Below are positions 1 to 8,295 of a stretch of 64,000 nt of DNA, one piece after another (positions within the stretch are counted from its first letter, which is position 1; every line of letters begins with the position of its first letter). The stretch is from Claveliimonas sp034178805 (GTDB lineage: Bacteria; Bacillota; Clostridia; Lachnospirales; Lachnospiraceae). The DNA lies in the NCBI RefSeq assembly GCF_050314255.1, contig NZ_JBNPMZ010000007.1:62001-126000 (forward strand), in the 5' to 3' direction. The notes beneath the pieces were generated by a model. The model worked only from the letters and a program-made list of their open reading frames with translations, was not told where the DNA came from and did not search any database. Made by a program: the position numbers and the translations under genes.

Positions 1-455
1 AACAGCTGCTCGCCCAGGAGGAACCGGATTATAAGAGCCGTAAGAAAGAAATTATGGAAGAAATCCGCCAACAGGCAGAATCTCTTCTGGATCAGATGGG
101 ACTCAGCAACCGCATGAACAATTACCCTCACCAACTGTCAGGAGGACAGTGTCAGCGTGTGGCCATCGCAAGGGCTCTGGCTCTTCAGCCGGATATTCTC
201 TGTTTCGATGAACCTACCTCTGCACTTGACCCTGAACTTACAGGAGAGGTTCTGAAGGTTATTAAAGAGCTTGCCGATAAAAACACTACTATGATTATTG
301 TCACCCATGAGATGGCATTTGCAAGAGACGTAGCAAACCAGGTAATCTTCATGGATGATGGATATATCCTGGAACAGGGTGACCCGCTTCAGGTATTTGA
401 ACATCCTAAGGAAGAGCGTACCCGCCAATTCCTGTCCCGCTTTACACAGGGATAA
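1..455 (+). CDS. Polar amino acid ABC transporter ATP-binding protein (5'-truncated by window edge)
   Basis: This is the C-terminal part of an ABC ATPase; the frame is open from base 3, so the start lies outside the window. The ABC signature LSGGQCQRVAIARAL, Walker B with the catalytic Glu (ILCFDEPTSALDP) and the switch His (IIVTHE) are all visible. The tail (GYILEQGDPLQVFEHP) matches the GlnQ/HisP/ArtM family of polar amino acid importers. By family knowledge it would hydrolyse ATP on the cytoplasmic face with a permease and a solute-binding protein, presumably encoded upstream. The substrate cannot be told. A strong hairpin terminator follows the stop codon directly. Confidence 0.85.
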   Translation, partial: QLLAQEEPDYKSRKKEIMEEIRQQAESLLDQMGLSNRMNNYPHQLSGGQCQRVAIARALALQPDILCFDEPTSALDPELTGEVLKVIKELADKNTTMIIVTHEMAFARDVANQVIFMDDGYILEQGDPLQVFEHPKEERTRQFLSRFTQG

Positions 456-459
456 AATG

Positions 460-528
460 AATCCGCCCTGCACTACAGCCGGATTCCACTTCATTAAAGT
501 GGAATCCGGCTGTAATGCGGGGCGGATT
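460..528. terminator. Bidirectional rho-independent terminator
   Basis: Two 31-nt arms (460-490 and 498-528) pair almost perfectly around a 7-nt loop. The hairpin lies between the convergent ABC ATPase and HD-GYP genes and overlaps the stop codon of the latter. T-rich DNA follows on the plus side and TCATTTTATC on the minus side, so it probably serves both transcripts. Confidence 0.85.
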
Positions 529-2980
529 ATATTTTACTTGTAATAATAATTTCGAAACGCATCTCCCTCTCGGCAGAATCATAAAACTGCTTCCCATAAC
601 AGAACACAAATTTCATGCTTCCGTCTTTACATTTGATACGATGTTCAATAAATGCCATTGCGTTACGACCGAGCTGTTCATTCACCTGGCAGAAATACTC
701 CATTCTCTCCTCCGGAAATATCAGATCTGCCTGACTCATCCTGCCATTTTCTATATCTTTTCTCTGATATCCCGTAAGCAATTCAAAATTATCATCTATG
801 GAAATAATATTCTGCTGACTATCCAGTATGTAGCGGCTGTAACAGACAGGATGCACCGTACTCTCCCGCCCTTTCCGCACATCAACACCTATGTTCTGAG
901 CATCATCCGCAGCTTCTGCATCCACCTTTTCCACATGTTCCTGCATATCCCCGGCTGTTTTTTCCACCAGTTCCTCTCTCTCCCGTAGCATTGCCAAAAA
1001 TTCACCTACAATATAAGGATCAAACTGCGTTCCTGAACAGCGTTTAAGCTCTCTTCCGGCTTCTTCCCTGGACATGGCTTTTCTATAAGATCGGTCATTT
1101 GTCATAGCATCATAAGCATCCACCACCGCAATCACACGAGCCAACAAAGGGATATTTTCCCTGCACAATCCGTCCGGATATCCTCTTCCATCCCATCGCT
1201 CATGATGGTGCCGTATCATATCTGCAATTTCTTCCAATTCCTGTGAACTTCTGGCAATCTGATATCCCTTTTCCACATGAGATTGAAGAATTCTCCATTC
1301 CGATTCCGAAAGTTTGCCCGGTTTATTCAATATCTCCAACGGTATTCCAATTTTACCGATATCGTGCAACAGACACAGCAAGGATAATCTGCTAAGCTGT
1401 ACATCCGACAGACCCATCCGCCTTCCAAGGGCTTCCCCAAGTTCCTGTGTCCGTTTTACATGCACTTCTGTATCACTGTCACATTCCTGAAGAGCACGGA
1501 CAAGAGATGTAATAGAATGTGAATGCGCCGACTTCCTATCCAGAAGCTTCTTTGCCGTCATCCCACTCTTTGCCGCTGCAATAGCTTCCAATATATCCGG
1601 TTTTTCTTCCGAAGTCGTGCTGACAGCATACTGAATATCAATAATATCTTCTTCCTGAATCCGATTCAGACATTCAAGAATCTCTTCCTCATTCTTTCCA
1701 TAGCAGATTGCAATCAGGTTCGCATCCTCACCCCTGACAAAATAGCTGGTCTTGGGAAAACATTTCCTCATCAGTTCCGCCAGGTACTGAATCACCTGAT
1801 CTCCACGACTGCGTCCAAAGCTCTTATTAATTGCAACAAGACTATTAATATCACAGATAGCAACAAGCGCAGGATGTCCAAAAGACAATGGATTATCACC
1901 CGCAAATCTCTGAAAACTCTCCCAACTTTGAAAACCGGTCAGCACATCTGTATCCTGGGATGCATCCGACAGTACAAATAGCCTTCCCATCAGTTCTCCC
2001 CTGTTATTTTTCAGAGTCCGGTAATCACATCGAACAGACTCAATCTTATTCGCCTTTCTGGTATAGCACTGCAGCGAACACCCCTCATTTTTCTGACCGA
2101 TATCCAATGGGATATGACACTGCTCCAGAAAATCCGCCAATTCCATCTCCTGCTTTGGCACCACCTCAGGAAGCAAAGATGTCACACGGTTATTCTTCAA
2201 AATCAGTTTATTCTCGTAATCAAAAAGCAGGATTCCCTGATCTACATTATCAAAAATCATATTTTTAAAATGATTCAGCATTCCATGAGAAGCATACATA
2301 TAATAATCCCAATACAGAAATGCGGCAATCACACTATAGCCCCATATAGAATAGTCCAGCAAGTTGAATAAAGACTTTTGTGGAAGAAACAGAAAAAACG
2401 CATTACAGCCTACCACCAGCAGTATTCCATATACCGCATACAAATACTGTCGGCGGTAATCGGAAGGCACCACATATGCTTTGTGACACAGAATTGCCAA
2501 CACGATCACAACAATAATATATGTAAAAAGAAGATGCAGTTCAAACCCTGACATCATCTGATAGCGAAAGTGTGCAATCAATGTATCTCTTCTTTCATAC
2601 CTGACAGCGATCTCATAAAATGGATTTATCAGCATCACCAGCAAATCTACCGTCATCCATATCAGCAGGCCGAAGAATAATATCCTGCTGCTTTTCCGCA
2701 TAAAATACCCAGTGTAATATCTTACACTAACCAGCAGACAGACCGTTATTATATCAATGCTGGCAAAATAAATGCTGGAAGTAAGAGACGTAAAAAAATA
2801 ATCTCTGGTCAAAATACTGAGCAGATAGCTGATATCCACCACAATAGCACAAATGCAGGCTATACCAAGATATATTCCTTTTTTGTCTTCCCTTCGAAGA
2901 GCTTGTCGTGCAAGAAACCCATCGACTGCTGCAATAATGAATGAAATGATGATAAAAACACTGGAAAACTCGATCCGCAT
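527..2980 (-). CDS. Membrane-anchored PAS / degenerate GGDEF / HD-GYP signalling protein
   Basis: This 817-residue protein probably degrades cyclic di-GMP. Seven or so hydrophobic segments (residues about 5-230) resemble a 7TM sensor region. A PAS-like segment follows (about 240-340), then a GGDEF-like domain (about 345-470) whose signature is replaced by RGEDA (426-430), so cyclase activity is unlikely. The HD-GYP domain (about 500-660) is intact, with LLHDIGKIGIP, HHHERWDGRGYPDG and DAYDAMTNDRSY, which carry the metal-binding His/Asp residues and the GYP motif. A second PAS-like domain closes the protein (about 715-810). The start is supported by an AGGAGAG site. The input signal is unknown, and the gene is monocistronic. 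Confidence 0.85.
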   Translation of the reverse strand: MRIEFSSVFIIISFIIAAVDGFLARQALRREDKKGIYLGIACICAIVVDISYLLSILTRDYFFTSLTSSIYFASIDIITVCLLVSVRYYTGYFMRKSSRILFFGLLIWMTVDLLVMLINPFYEIAVRYERRDTLIAHFRYQMMSGFELHLLFTYIIVVIVLAILCHKAYVVPSDYRRQYLYAVYGILLVVGCNAFFLFLPQKSLFNLLDYSIWGYSVIAAFLYWDYYMYASHGMLNHFKNMIFDNVDQGILLFDYENKLILKNNRVTSLLPEVVPKQEMELADFLEQCHIPLDIGQKNEGCSLQCYTRKANKIESVRCDYRTLKNNRGELMGRLFVLSDASQDTDVLTGFQSWESFQRFAGDNPLSFGHPALVAICDINSLVAINKSFGRSRGDQVIQYLAELMRKCFPKTSYFVRGEDANLIAICYGKNEEEILECLNRIQEEDIIDIQYAVSTTSEEKPDILEAIAAAKSGMTAKKLLDRKSAHSHSITSLVRALQECDSDTEVHVKRTQELGEALGRRMGLSDVQLSRLSLLCLLHDIGKIGIPLEILNKPGKLSESEWRILQSHVEKGYQIARSSQELEEIADMIRHHHERWDGRGYPDGLCRENIPLLARVIAVVDAYDAMTNDRSYRKAMSREEAGRELKRCSGTQFDPYIVGEFLAMLREREELVEKTAGDMQEHVEKVDAEAADDAQNIGVDVRKGRESTVHPVCYSRYILDSQQNIISIDDNFELLTGYQRKDIENGRMSQADLIFPEERMEYFCQVNEQLGRNAMAFIEHRIKCKDGSMKFVFCYGKQFYDSAEREMRFEIIITSKI

Positions 2981-3124
2981 AACAACTCTCCTTCCTGCTC
3001 CATATTTATCTTTAGTCTACTATATATCTCTGGATTTTTCTATAGAGTAAAAACAGATTCATTCGTTATTAAATTAACAATTTATTTTTTCATATTTTTT
3101 TAGTTAAATTTTTATCATTTTTAC

Positions 3125-3153
3125 TTTTCAAATATTATATTCGGGTGTATAAT
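3125..3153 (+). promoter_or_regulatory. Candidate sigma-A promoter for the APH-like kinase gene
   Basis: The -35 is TTTTCA (3125-3130) and the -10 is a consensus TATAAT (3148-3153), 17 bp apart. It lies about 45 bp upstream of the start codon in very AT-rich DNA. The -35 is weak but the -10 and spacing are ideal. Confidence 0.6.
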
Positions 3154-3199
3154 AGGCATATCAGTAAACGGATAATCATTTACAACAGGAGGTATCACA

Positions 3200-3955
3200 A
3201 TGACACTTGACAAAGCTAACTTAATCGTAAAACGTCCATACAAAGAAGTATATCGCTGCGAAGAAGGAATCGTAAAAGTATTTGAGACTACTCACCCAAA
3301 GTCAGCAGTATTTAACGAAGCTCTGAACACTGTACGCATCGAGGAAACCGGTCTGGACATTCCTAAATTAAAGGAAGTTACCCAGATAGACGGAAAATGG
3401 GCTCTGGTAATCGAAAAAAAGGACGGTAAGACTCTGGAAGAAATGATGCAGGTAGATGCTGCTAATATAGAAAAATATATGTCAGACTTTGTAGATCTGC
3501 AATTGACCATTCATGCAAAGACTGCTCCCATGCTGAATCGCATGAAAGATAAACTGGCCCGCCAGATTGACACTCTGAAGGCATTGGATGCTACCCAGCG
3601 TTATGAGCTTCGCACCAGGCTGGAGAGCATGCCAAAACACTCCAAAGTATGTCACGGGGACTTTAACCCAAGCAATGTTATTGTCGGAAAGAACGGAAAG
3701 ATGACGGTGGTTGACTGGGCACACGCAACTCAGGGAAATGCCAGTGCTGATGCTGCCATGACCTACCTTCTCTTTGCACTGAAGGATCAGAAAACTGCAG
3801 ATCTGTATCTTGACCTGTTCTGCAAGAAGAGCGATACCGCAAAACAGTATGTACAGCAATGGCTGCCTATCGTAGCTGCATCCCAGCTTGAAAAAGATAA
3901 CGAACTGGAAAAAGACTTTCTCATGAAATGGATCGATGTAATGGATTATCAATAA
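3200..3955 (+). CDS. Aminoglycoside/choline kinase-like phosphotransferase (APH fold)
   Basis: This 251-residue soluble protein has the APH kinase fold. The catalytic loop HGDFNPSNV (about 153-161) and the metal-binding VDWAHA (about 172-177, in place of DFG) are present, and the N-lobe region YRCEEGIVKVFE carries a likely ATP-binding lysine. By family it should phosphorylate a small hydroxylated substrate such as choline, a sugar or an aminoglycoside; nothing local tells which. It is shorter than typical resistance enzymes, so housekeeping use is more likely. AGGAGG lies 7 nt before the ATG. It is transcribed alone from its own promoter. Confidence 0.75.
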   Translation: MTLDKANLIVKRPYKEVYRCEEGIVKVFETTHPKSAVFNEALNTVRIEETGLDIPKLKEVTQIDGKWALVIEKKDGKTLEEMMQVDAANIEKYMSDFVDLQLTIHAKTAPMLNRMKDKLARQIDTLKALDATQRYELRTRLESMPKHSKVCHGDFNPSNVIVGKNGKMTVVDWAHATQGNASADAAMTYLLFALKDQKTADLYLDLFCKKSDTAKQYVQQWLPIVAASQLEKDNELEKDFLMKWIDVMDYQ

Positions 3956-4014
3956 TCAACAATTAATCATCGATATTCCATTACAATTTCTAATGCCAGC
4001 CTTAATTTTTTTCA

Positions 4015-4043
4015 TTGGACTTTTTCTGAATCAGTGGTATGAT
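4015..4043 (+). promoter_or_regulatory. Sigma-A promoter for the ThrE-type exporter gene
   Basis: TTGGAC (4015-4020), a 17-bp spacer and TATGAT (4038-4043) with an extended TGG before the -10. It lies about 50 bp upstream of the ATG at 4091. Confidence 0.7.
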
Positions 4044-4090
4044 TCATATGTTGGCTTAAGCCAAAAAAAGGACTTTGAAAGGATAAAGGT

Positions 4091-5341
4091 ATGGATTACA
4101 AACGCATTTTACAGGGAATTCTGAACATAGGAGAATCCATGCTCAAAAGCGGCGCTGAGAACTTCAGACTGGAAGACAGTCTGTACAGAATGTGCCGGAG
4201 CTATGGCTTTGTACACAGTGATGTGTTCATTATTCCAAGCAACATTCAAATCACAGTTGAAACTCCGGACGGTGAAATTCTTACCCAGATTCGCCACGTA
4301 GAAACAACGGATATTGATTTTGACCGTCTGGACTATCTAAATAATCTCTGCCGATATGTATGTGATAACACACCGGATGAGAAAACACTTCGCGAAAAAT
4401 ATCTGGAGGTTCTGAACCGCCCCAAACAGCACCCTGCTGCCAAGTATTTTGCAGGTGTTATGGGCGGAACAGGATTTGCAGTCTTTTTTGGCTGTAACTT
4501 TATGGATGCTATTGTCGCTGTTATTGTTTCTTTGATGATTGTAATAGTGGGCGAATGGCTGAGTAAGCGAGAAGACAATCTTCTTATATATAATATGATT
4601 CTGGCATTCCTGTCAGAAGTCATTATCATTGTTATGATCAGACTTGGTATCGGAACTCATTCAGACCGTATTATGATCGGTATTGTCATGCTCCTGATCA
4701 GTGCCCTCGGAACAACCAACGGAATTCGTGATTTATTACAGCGTGATTTTATATCAGGATTTTTGAACATTATGAATTCCTTCCTCGGAGCCGCCGGTAT
4801 TGCTTTTGGAATTGCACTCGCAATGCTCCTTCTGGATGACGGAACTTCGAATGGGTTTATCTTAAACCACAGCATTCCTGTACAGCTTATCTCCTGTACT
4901 ATCGCATGTACCGGATTTGCGCTGTGGTTCAAAATCAGAGGAAGACAGGTTCTTTATTCCAGCGTGGGGGCGTTCTTTACCTGGGCAATCTACCTGCTGG
5001 TATTCTACTTACGGCCAAGCAACTTCCTTGCAACACTGGTGGCTTCCGTATTTGTTGGATTCTTCGCATTTATTATGTCCAGAATCAACAAGGCACCTTC
5101 CACTATTTTCCTGACAGCCTCTGTGTTCCCTCTGATTCCGGGACCGAACCTGTATTACGTAATGTATGGATGTGTAAGCCGCAATATAAATATGGCATTT
5201 TCCGAGACGCTGGTTCTGATTTCTACCTGTCTCGCGATTGCTTTTGGATTCATTATCGTAGACATGGTATCCCGCTATATTATGAGCGCATTAAAGAGAG
5301 ATTATCATATCAGTAAGAAAAATATTGTAAACAATCAATAA
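4091..5341 (+). CDS. Threonine/serine exporter family membrane protein (ThrE-type, fused)
   Basis: This 416-residue protein has a cytoplasmic N-terminal domain (about 1-115, including GAENFRLEDSLYRMC) typical of the DUF1212/ThrE N-terminal family. About ten hydrophobic segments follow, and the C-terminal part (from about 265) matches the second ThrE domain, so this is the single-chain form rather than the split YjjP/YjjB pair. By family it would export threonine or serine across the cytoplasmic membrane using the proton gradient. GAAAGGA precedes the ATG. A REP-like palindrome and then a terminator follow the stop directly. Substrate is inferred from family only. Confidence 0.8.
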   Translation: MDYKRILQGILNIGESMLKSGAENFRLEDSLYRMCRSYGFVHSDVFIIPSNIQITVETPDGEILTQIRHVETTDIDFDRLDYLNNLCRYVCDNTPDEKTLREKYLEVLNRPKQHPAAKYFAGVMGGTGFAVFFGCNFMDAIVAVIVSLMIVIVGEWLSKREDNLLIYNMILAFLSEVIIIVMIRLGIGTHSDRIMIGIVMLLISALGTTNGIRDLLQRDFISGFLNIMNSFLGAAGIAFGIALAMLLLDDGTSNGFILNHSIPVQLISCTIACTGFALWFKIRGRQVLYSSVGAFFTWAIYLLVFYLRPSNFLATLVASVFVGFFAFIMSRINKAPSTIFLTASVFPLIPGPNLYYVMYGCVSRNINMAFSETLVLISTCLAIAFGFIIVDMVSRYIMSALKRDYHISKKNIVNNQ

Positions 5342-5343
5342 TA

Positions 5344-5361
5344 GGGACGGTTCTCTGTCCC
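5344..5361. repeat. REP-like short palindrome (GGGACGGTTCTCTGTCCC)
   Basis: An 18-nt imperfect palindrome with GGGAC/GTCCC arms sits 2 nt after the exporter stop codon. Related GGGGAC-type sequences occur after the methyltransferase gene (57218-57271) and after nagB (58784-58830). The position behind genes and the arm sequence resemble REP elements moved by Y1 (TnpA-REP) transposases; no such transposase is in the window. Confidence 0.5.
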
Positions 5362-5371
5362 GACCCAACGC

Positions 5372-5410
5372 AAGAAGAAACGCCCCACTTTTCGTGAGGC
5401 GTTCTTCTTA
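5372..5410. terminator. Hairpin terminator between convergent exporter gene and adhE
   Basis: The arms 5372-5388 and 5394-5410 pair (AAGAAG and ACGCC blocks) around a TTTTC loop with one bulged A. There is no long T run on either side, so its efficiency is uncertain, but its place between two stop codons fits a shared terminator. Confidence 0.6.
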
Positions 5411-5434
5411 CGTGAGAAAAACTATCGAGAAAAA

Positions 5435-8050
5435 CTATTTGCCATAATAGCATTTAAGATAAATTTCTTTCATTTCCTTCATCAATGGATATCTTGGATT
5501 TGCTCCTGTACACTGATCATTGAATGCCTGTTCTACCATATCATCCAGTGTATCCAGGAAATACTGCTCATCAATTCCATATTCCTTGATGGATTTCTTA
5601 ATTCCGATCTTTTCTTTCAGATCTTCCAGTTTTGCACAAAGATTTTCAAATACTTCCTGATCATCCTTTCCCATACATCCAGCAAAACGTCCAATCTCTG
5701 CATATCTTGCCAGAGCATGCGGATACTCATACTGTGAGAAGGTTCCCATCTTCGTCGGAACTTCTGCTGCATTGTATCTCATAACCTCTGTCAGAAGCAC
5801 TGCATTTGCCACACCGTGCGGCAGGTGATGGAATGCGCCAAGCTTATGTGCCATAGAATGATTCAGTCCAAGGAATGCATTTGCAAATGCCATACCTGCC
5901 ATACAGGATGCGTTTGCCATCTTCTCTCTTGCAATCGGGTCATTTGCGCCATTTTCATATGCAGATGGCAGGTAATCGAATACTGCCTTCACTGCCTTAA
6001 GTGCCAGTCCGTCTGTGTAATCTGTTGCCATGATGGACACATATGCCTCAATAGCATGCGTCATAACATCAATACCGGATGCGCTGGTCAGTCCCTTTGG
6101 CTGGGTCATCATATTGTCTACATCTACGATTGCCATGTTCGGCAGAAGCTCGTAATCAGCAATCGGCCATTTTACTCCGGTCTCTGCATCGGTAATGATT
6201 GCAAATGGTGTTACTTCAGAACCTGTACCGGAAGAAGTCGGAATTGCTACGAAGTAAGCCTTCTCTCCCATCTTCGGGAAGGTAAATACTCTCTTACGAA
6301 TATCCATGAAGTCCATAGCCATGTCTTCAAAGTTTGCTTCCGGATGCTCATACATTACCCACATGATCTTTGCTGCATCCATTGCAGAACCACCGCCCAG
6401 TGCGATAATTGTATCCGGCTCAAATGCTCTCATCTGATCTACACCTTTTTCTGCACACTGCAGTGTCGGGTCCGGAGCCACTTCATAGAAGCATGTATGC
6501 TGAATTCCCATTTCGTCCAGTTTTTTCTCAATCGGAGCTACATAACCATTTTTATAAAGGAAGGTATCTGTTACGATAAACGCTTTCTTCTTATGCATCA
6601 CTGTTCCAAGCTCATCCAGTGCTACCGGCATACAGCCCTTCTTAAAGTAAACTTTCTCAGGTGTTCTGAACCACAGCATATTCTCTCTCCTCTCTGCAAC
6701 TGTTTTAATGTTAATCAGATGTTTCACGCCCACGTTCTCAGATACAGAGTTTCCACCCCAGGAACCGCATCCAAGGGTAAGAGACGGTGCCAGTTTAAAG
6801 TTATATAAATCACCAATTCCACCGTGGGAAGATGGTGTATTAATCAGAATACGGCAGGTTTTCATTGCTGCTGCATGCTTTGCAATCTTCTCCTTCTCTG
6901 CCGGGTGTACGTACAATGATGCCGTATGTCCATATCCACCATCCGCTACCAGCTGCTCTGCCTTGGCAAGAGCCTCGTCAAATGTCTTTGCTCGATACAT
7001 TGCAAGTACCGGAGATAATTTCTCATGTGCAAATTCCTCGGAAATATCTACTGACTCTACTTCACCAATCAGAATCTTTGTGCTTTCCGGAACCTCTACA
7101 CCGGCAAGTTTAGCAATTTCATATGCTGATTTTCCGGGAATCTTATTATTCAGGGCTCCATTGATAATGATGGTCTTACGAACTTTATCAAGCTCCTCGC
7201 CTTTTTTCAAGAAATAACATCCACGATATTCAAATTCTTTCTTTGCCTGATCATATACGCTGTCCAGAACAGTTACAGACTGCTCAGAAGCACAGATCAT
7301 ACCATTGTCAAATGTCTTGGAATGGATTATGGAGTTTACAGCCATTCTTACATCTGCTGTGTCATCGATAATAACCGGTGTATTGCCGGCTCCAACACCC
7401 AGTGCCGGTTTACCTGATGAATAAGCAGCCTTAACCATTCCCGGACCTCCGGTTGCAAGAATAATATCCGCTTCTCTCATAACTGTATTTGTCAGTTCCA
7501 GAGAAGGAACATCAATCCAGCCGATAATACCTTCCGGTGCACCTGCTTTCACTGCCGCATCCAGCACAACCTTTGCTGCTGCGATAGTACATGCCTTTGC
7601 TGCCGGATGAGGGCTGATGATGATTGCATTTCTGGTCTTCAGACAGATCAGCGTTTTGAAAATAGCAGTTGATGTCGGGTTCGTTGTAGGAATAACTGCT
7701 GCCACAAGACCGATAGGTTCTGCGATTTTCTTGATTCCGAATGCGCTGTCTTCCTCAATTACGCCACATGTCTTTGTATTTTTATATGCATTGTAAATAT
7801 ACTCTGCTGCATAGTGGTTTTTGATAATTTTATCTTCTACGATACCACGACCTGTTTCTTCTACTGCCTGTTTTGCAAGCGGGATTCTCATTTTATTTGC
7901 CGCCATAGCTGCCTCAAAGAAGATTTTATCTACCTGCTCCTGTGTATAGGTTGCAAATATCTTCTGTGCTTCACGCATCGCGTTCATCTTTGCTTCAAGA
8001 GCTTCTACGCTGTCTACGATCTGAGGTACTGTCTCTTTTTTCTTTGCCAT
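5435..8050 (-). CDS. adhE: Bifunctional acetaldehyde-CoA/alcohol dehydrogenase
   Basis: This 871-residue enzyme reduces acetyl-CoA to ethanol in two NADH-dependent steps, regenerating NAD+ in fermentation. The N-terminal aldehyde dehydrogenase half shows the catalytic cysteine in FDNGMICASEQ (Cys253). The C-terminal iron alcohol dehydrogenase half shows GGGSAMDAAK for nucleotide binding and the iron-ligand histidines in GLNHSMAHKLGAFHHLPHG. The length is normal for AdhE, which forms cytoplasmic spirosomes. AGGAGGAG lies before the ATG. The gene is monocistronic with a consensus promoter overlapped by Rex-like operators, suggesting control by the NADH/NAD+ ratio. Confidence 0.97.
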   Translation of the reverse strand: MAKKKETVPQIVDSVEALEAKMNAMREAQKIFATYTQEQVDKIFFEAAMAANKMRIPLAKQAVEETGRGIVEDKIIKNHYAAEYIYNAYKNTKTCGVIEEDSAFGIKKIAEPIGLVAAVIPTTNPTSTAIFKTLICLKTRNAIIISPHPAAKACTIAAAKVVLDAAVKAGAPEGIIGWIDVPSLELTNTVMREADIILATGGPGMVKAAYSSGKPALGVGAGNTPVIIDDTADVRMAVNSIIHSKTFDNGMICASEQSVTVLDSVYDQAKKEFEYRGCYFLKKGEELDKVRKTIIINGALNNKIPGKSAYEIAKLAGVEVPESTKILIGEVESVDISEEFAHEKLSPVLAMYRAKTFDEALAKAEQLVADGGYGHTASLYVHPAEKEKIAKHAAAMKTCRILINTPSSHGGIGDLYNFKLAPSLTLGCGSWGGNSVSENVGVKHLINIKTVAERRENMLWFRTPEKVYFKKGCMPVALDELGTVMHKKKAFIVTDTFLYKNGYVAPIEKKLDEMGIQHTCFYEVAPDPTLQCAEKGVDQMRAFEPDTIIALGGGSAMDAAKIMWVMYEHPEANFEDMAMDFMDIRKRVFTFPKMGEKAYFVAIPTSSGTGSEVTPFAIITDAETGVKWPIADYELLPNMAIVDVDNMMTQPKGLTSASGIDVMTHAIEAYVSIMATDYTDGLALKAVKAVFDYLPSAYENGANDPIAREKMANASCMAGMAFANAFLGLNHSMAHKLGAFHHLPHGVANAVLLTEVMRYNAAEVPTKMGTFSQYEYPHALARYAEIGRFAGCMGKDDQEVFENLCAKLEDLKEKIGIKKSIKEYGIDEQYFLDTLDDMVEQAFNDQCTGANPRYPLMKEMKEIYLKCYYGK

Positions 8051-8108
8051 TGTGTTCTCCTCCTGTGGAATTCATGAATGTGAACCGTTTTTTCTTTGCT
8101 ATGGTCGT

Positions 8109-8137
8109 AGTATAAGCGATTGTTAATTATTTGTCAA
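8109..8137 (-). promoter_or_regulatory. adhE promoter
   Basis: On the minus strand: TTGACA (8132-8137), a 17-bp spacer and TATACT (8109-8114). It is a near-perfect sigma-A promoter about 60 bp before the adhE start codon. Confidence 0.85.
8120..8137. promoter_or_regulatory. Rex-like operator overlapping the adhE -35/spacer
   Basis: TTGTTAA-TTAT-TTGTCAA matches the clostridial Rex consensus TTGTTAA-N4-TTAACAA with one perfect half-site and a weaker second half (5 of 7). It covers the -35 and spacer, where a repressor would block RNA polymerase. Confidence 0.55.
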
Positions 8138-8144
8138 TAACTTT

Positions 8145-8162
8145 TTGATAAATATTTAACAT
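8145..8162. promoter_or_regulatory. Rex-like operator upstream of the adhE -35
   Basis: TTGATAA-ATAT-TTAACAT matches 12 of 14 fixed positions of TTGTTAA-N4-TTAACAA. It lies 8 bp upstream of the -35. Confidence 0.6.
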
Positions 8163-8216
8163 TCTTTTTTAGCGTGCCAAAGTGCTTTTGAACAATTGTG
8201 GAATTATGACAAAAAA

Positions 8217-8272
8217 AGTTGGATTGAACTTGCAGATGTAATCACCTCTGACCATATTCGTTCAATCCAACT
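8217..8272 (-). terminator. Terminator of the hydrogenase operon
   Basis: On the minus strand the arms (8260-8272 and 8217-8229) form a perfect 13-bp stem followed by seven T residues. The 30-nt apical part holds a second small hairpin (CAGAGGT/ACATCTG). It lies 24 bp past the hydrogenase stop codon. Confidence 0.85.
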
Positions 8273-8295
8273 CTATTATTTTAAACAAGTCTTAT

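Noticed and set aside
5816..6808. 330-codon plus-strand ORF opposite adhE
   Set aside because: Cys/His-rich antisense shadow; adhE is unambiguous.
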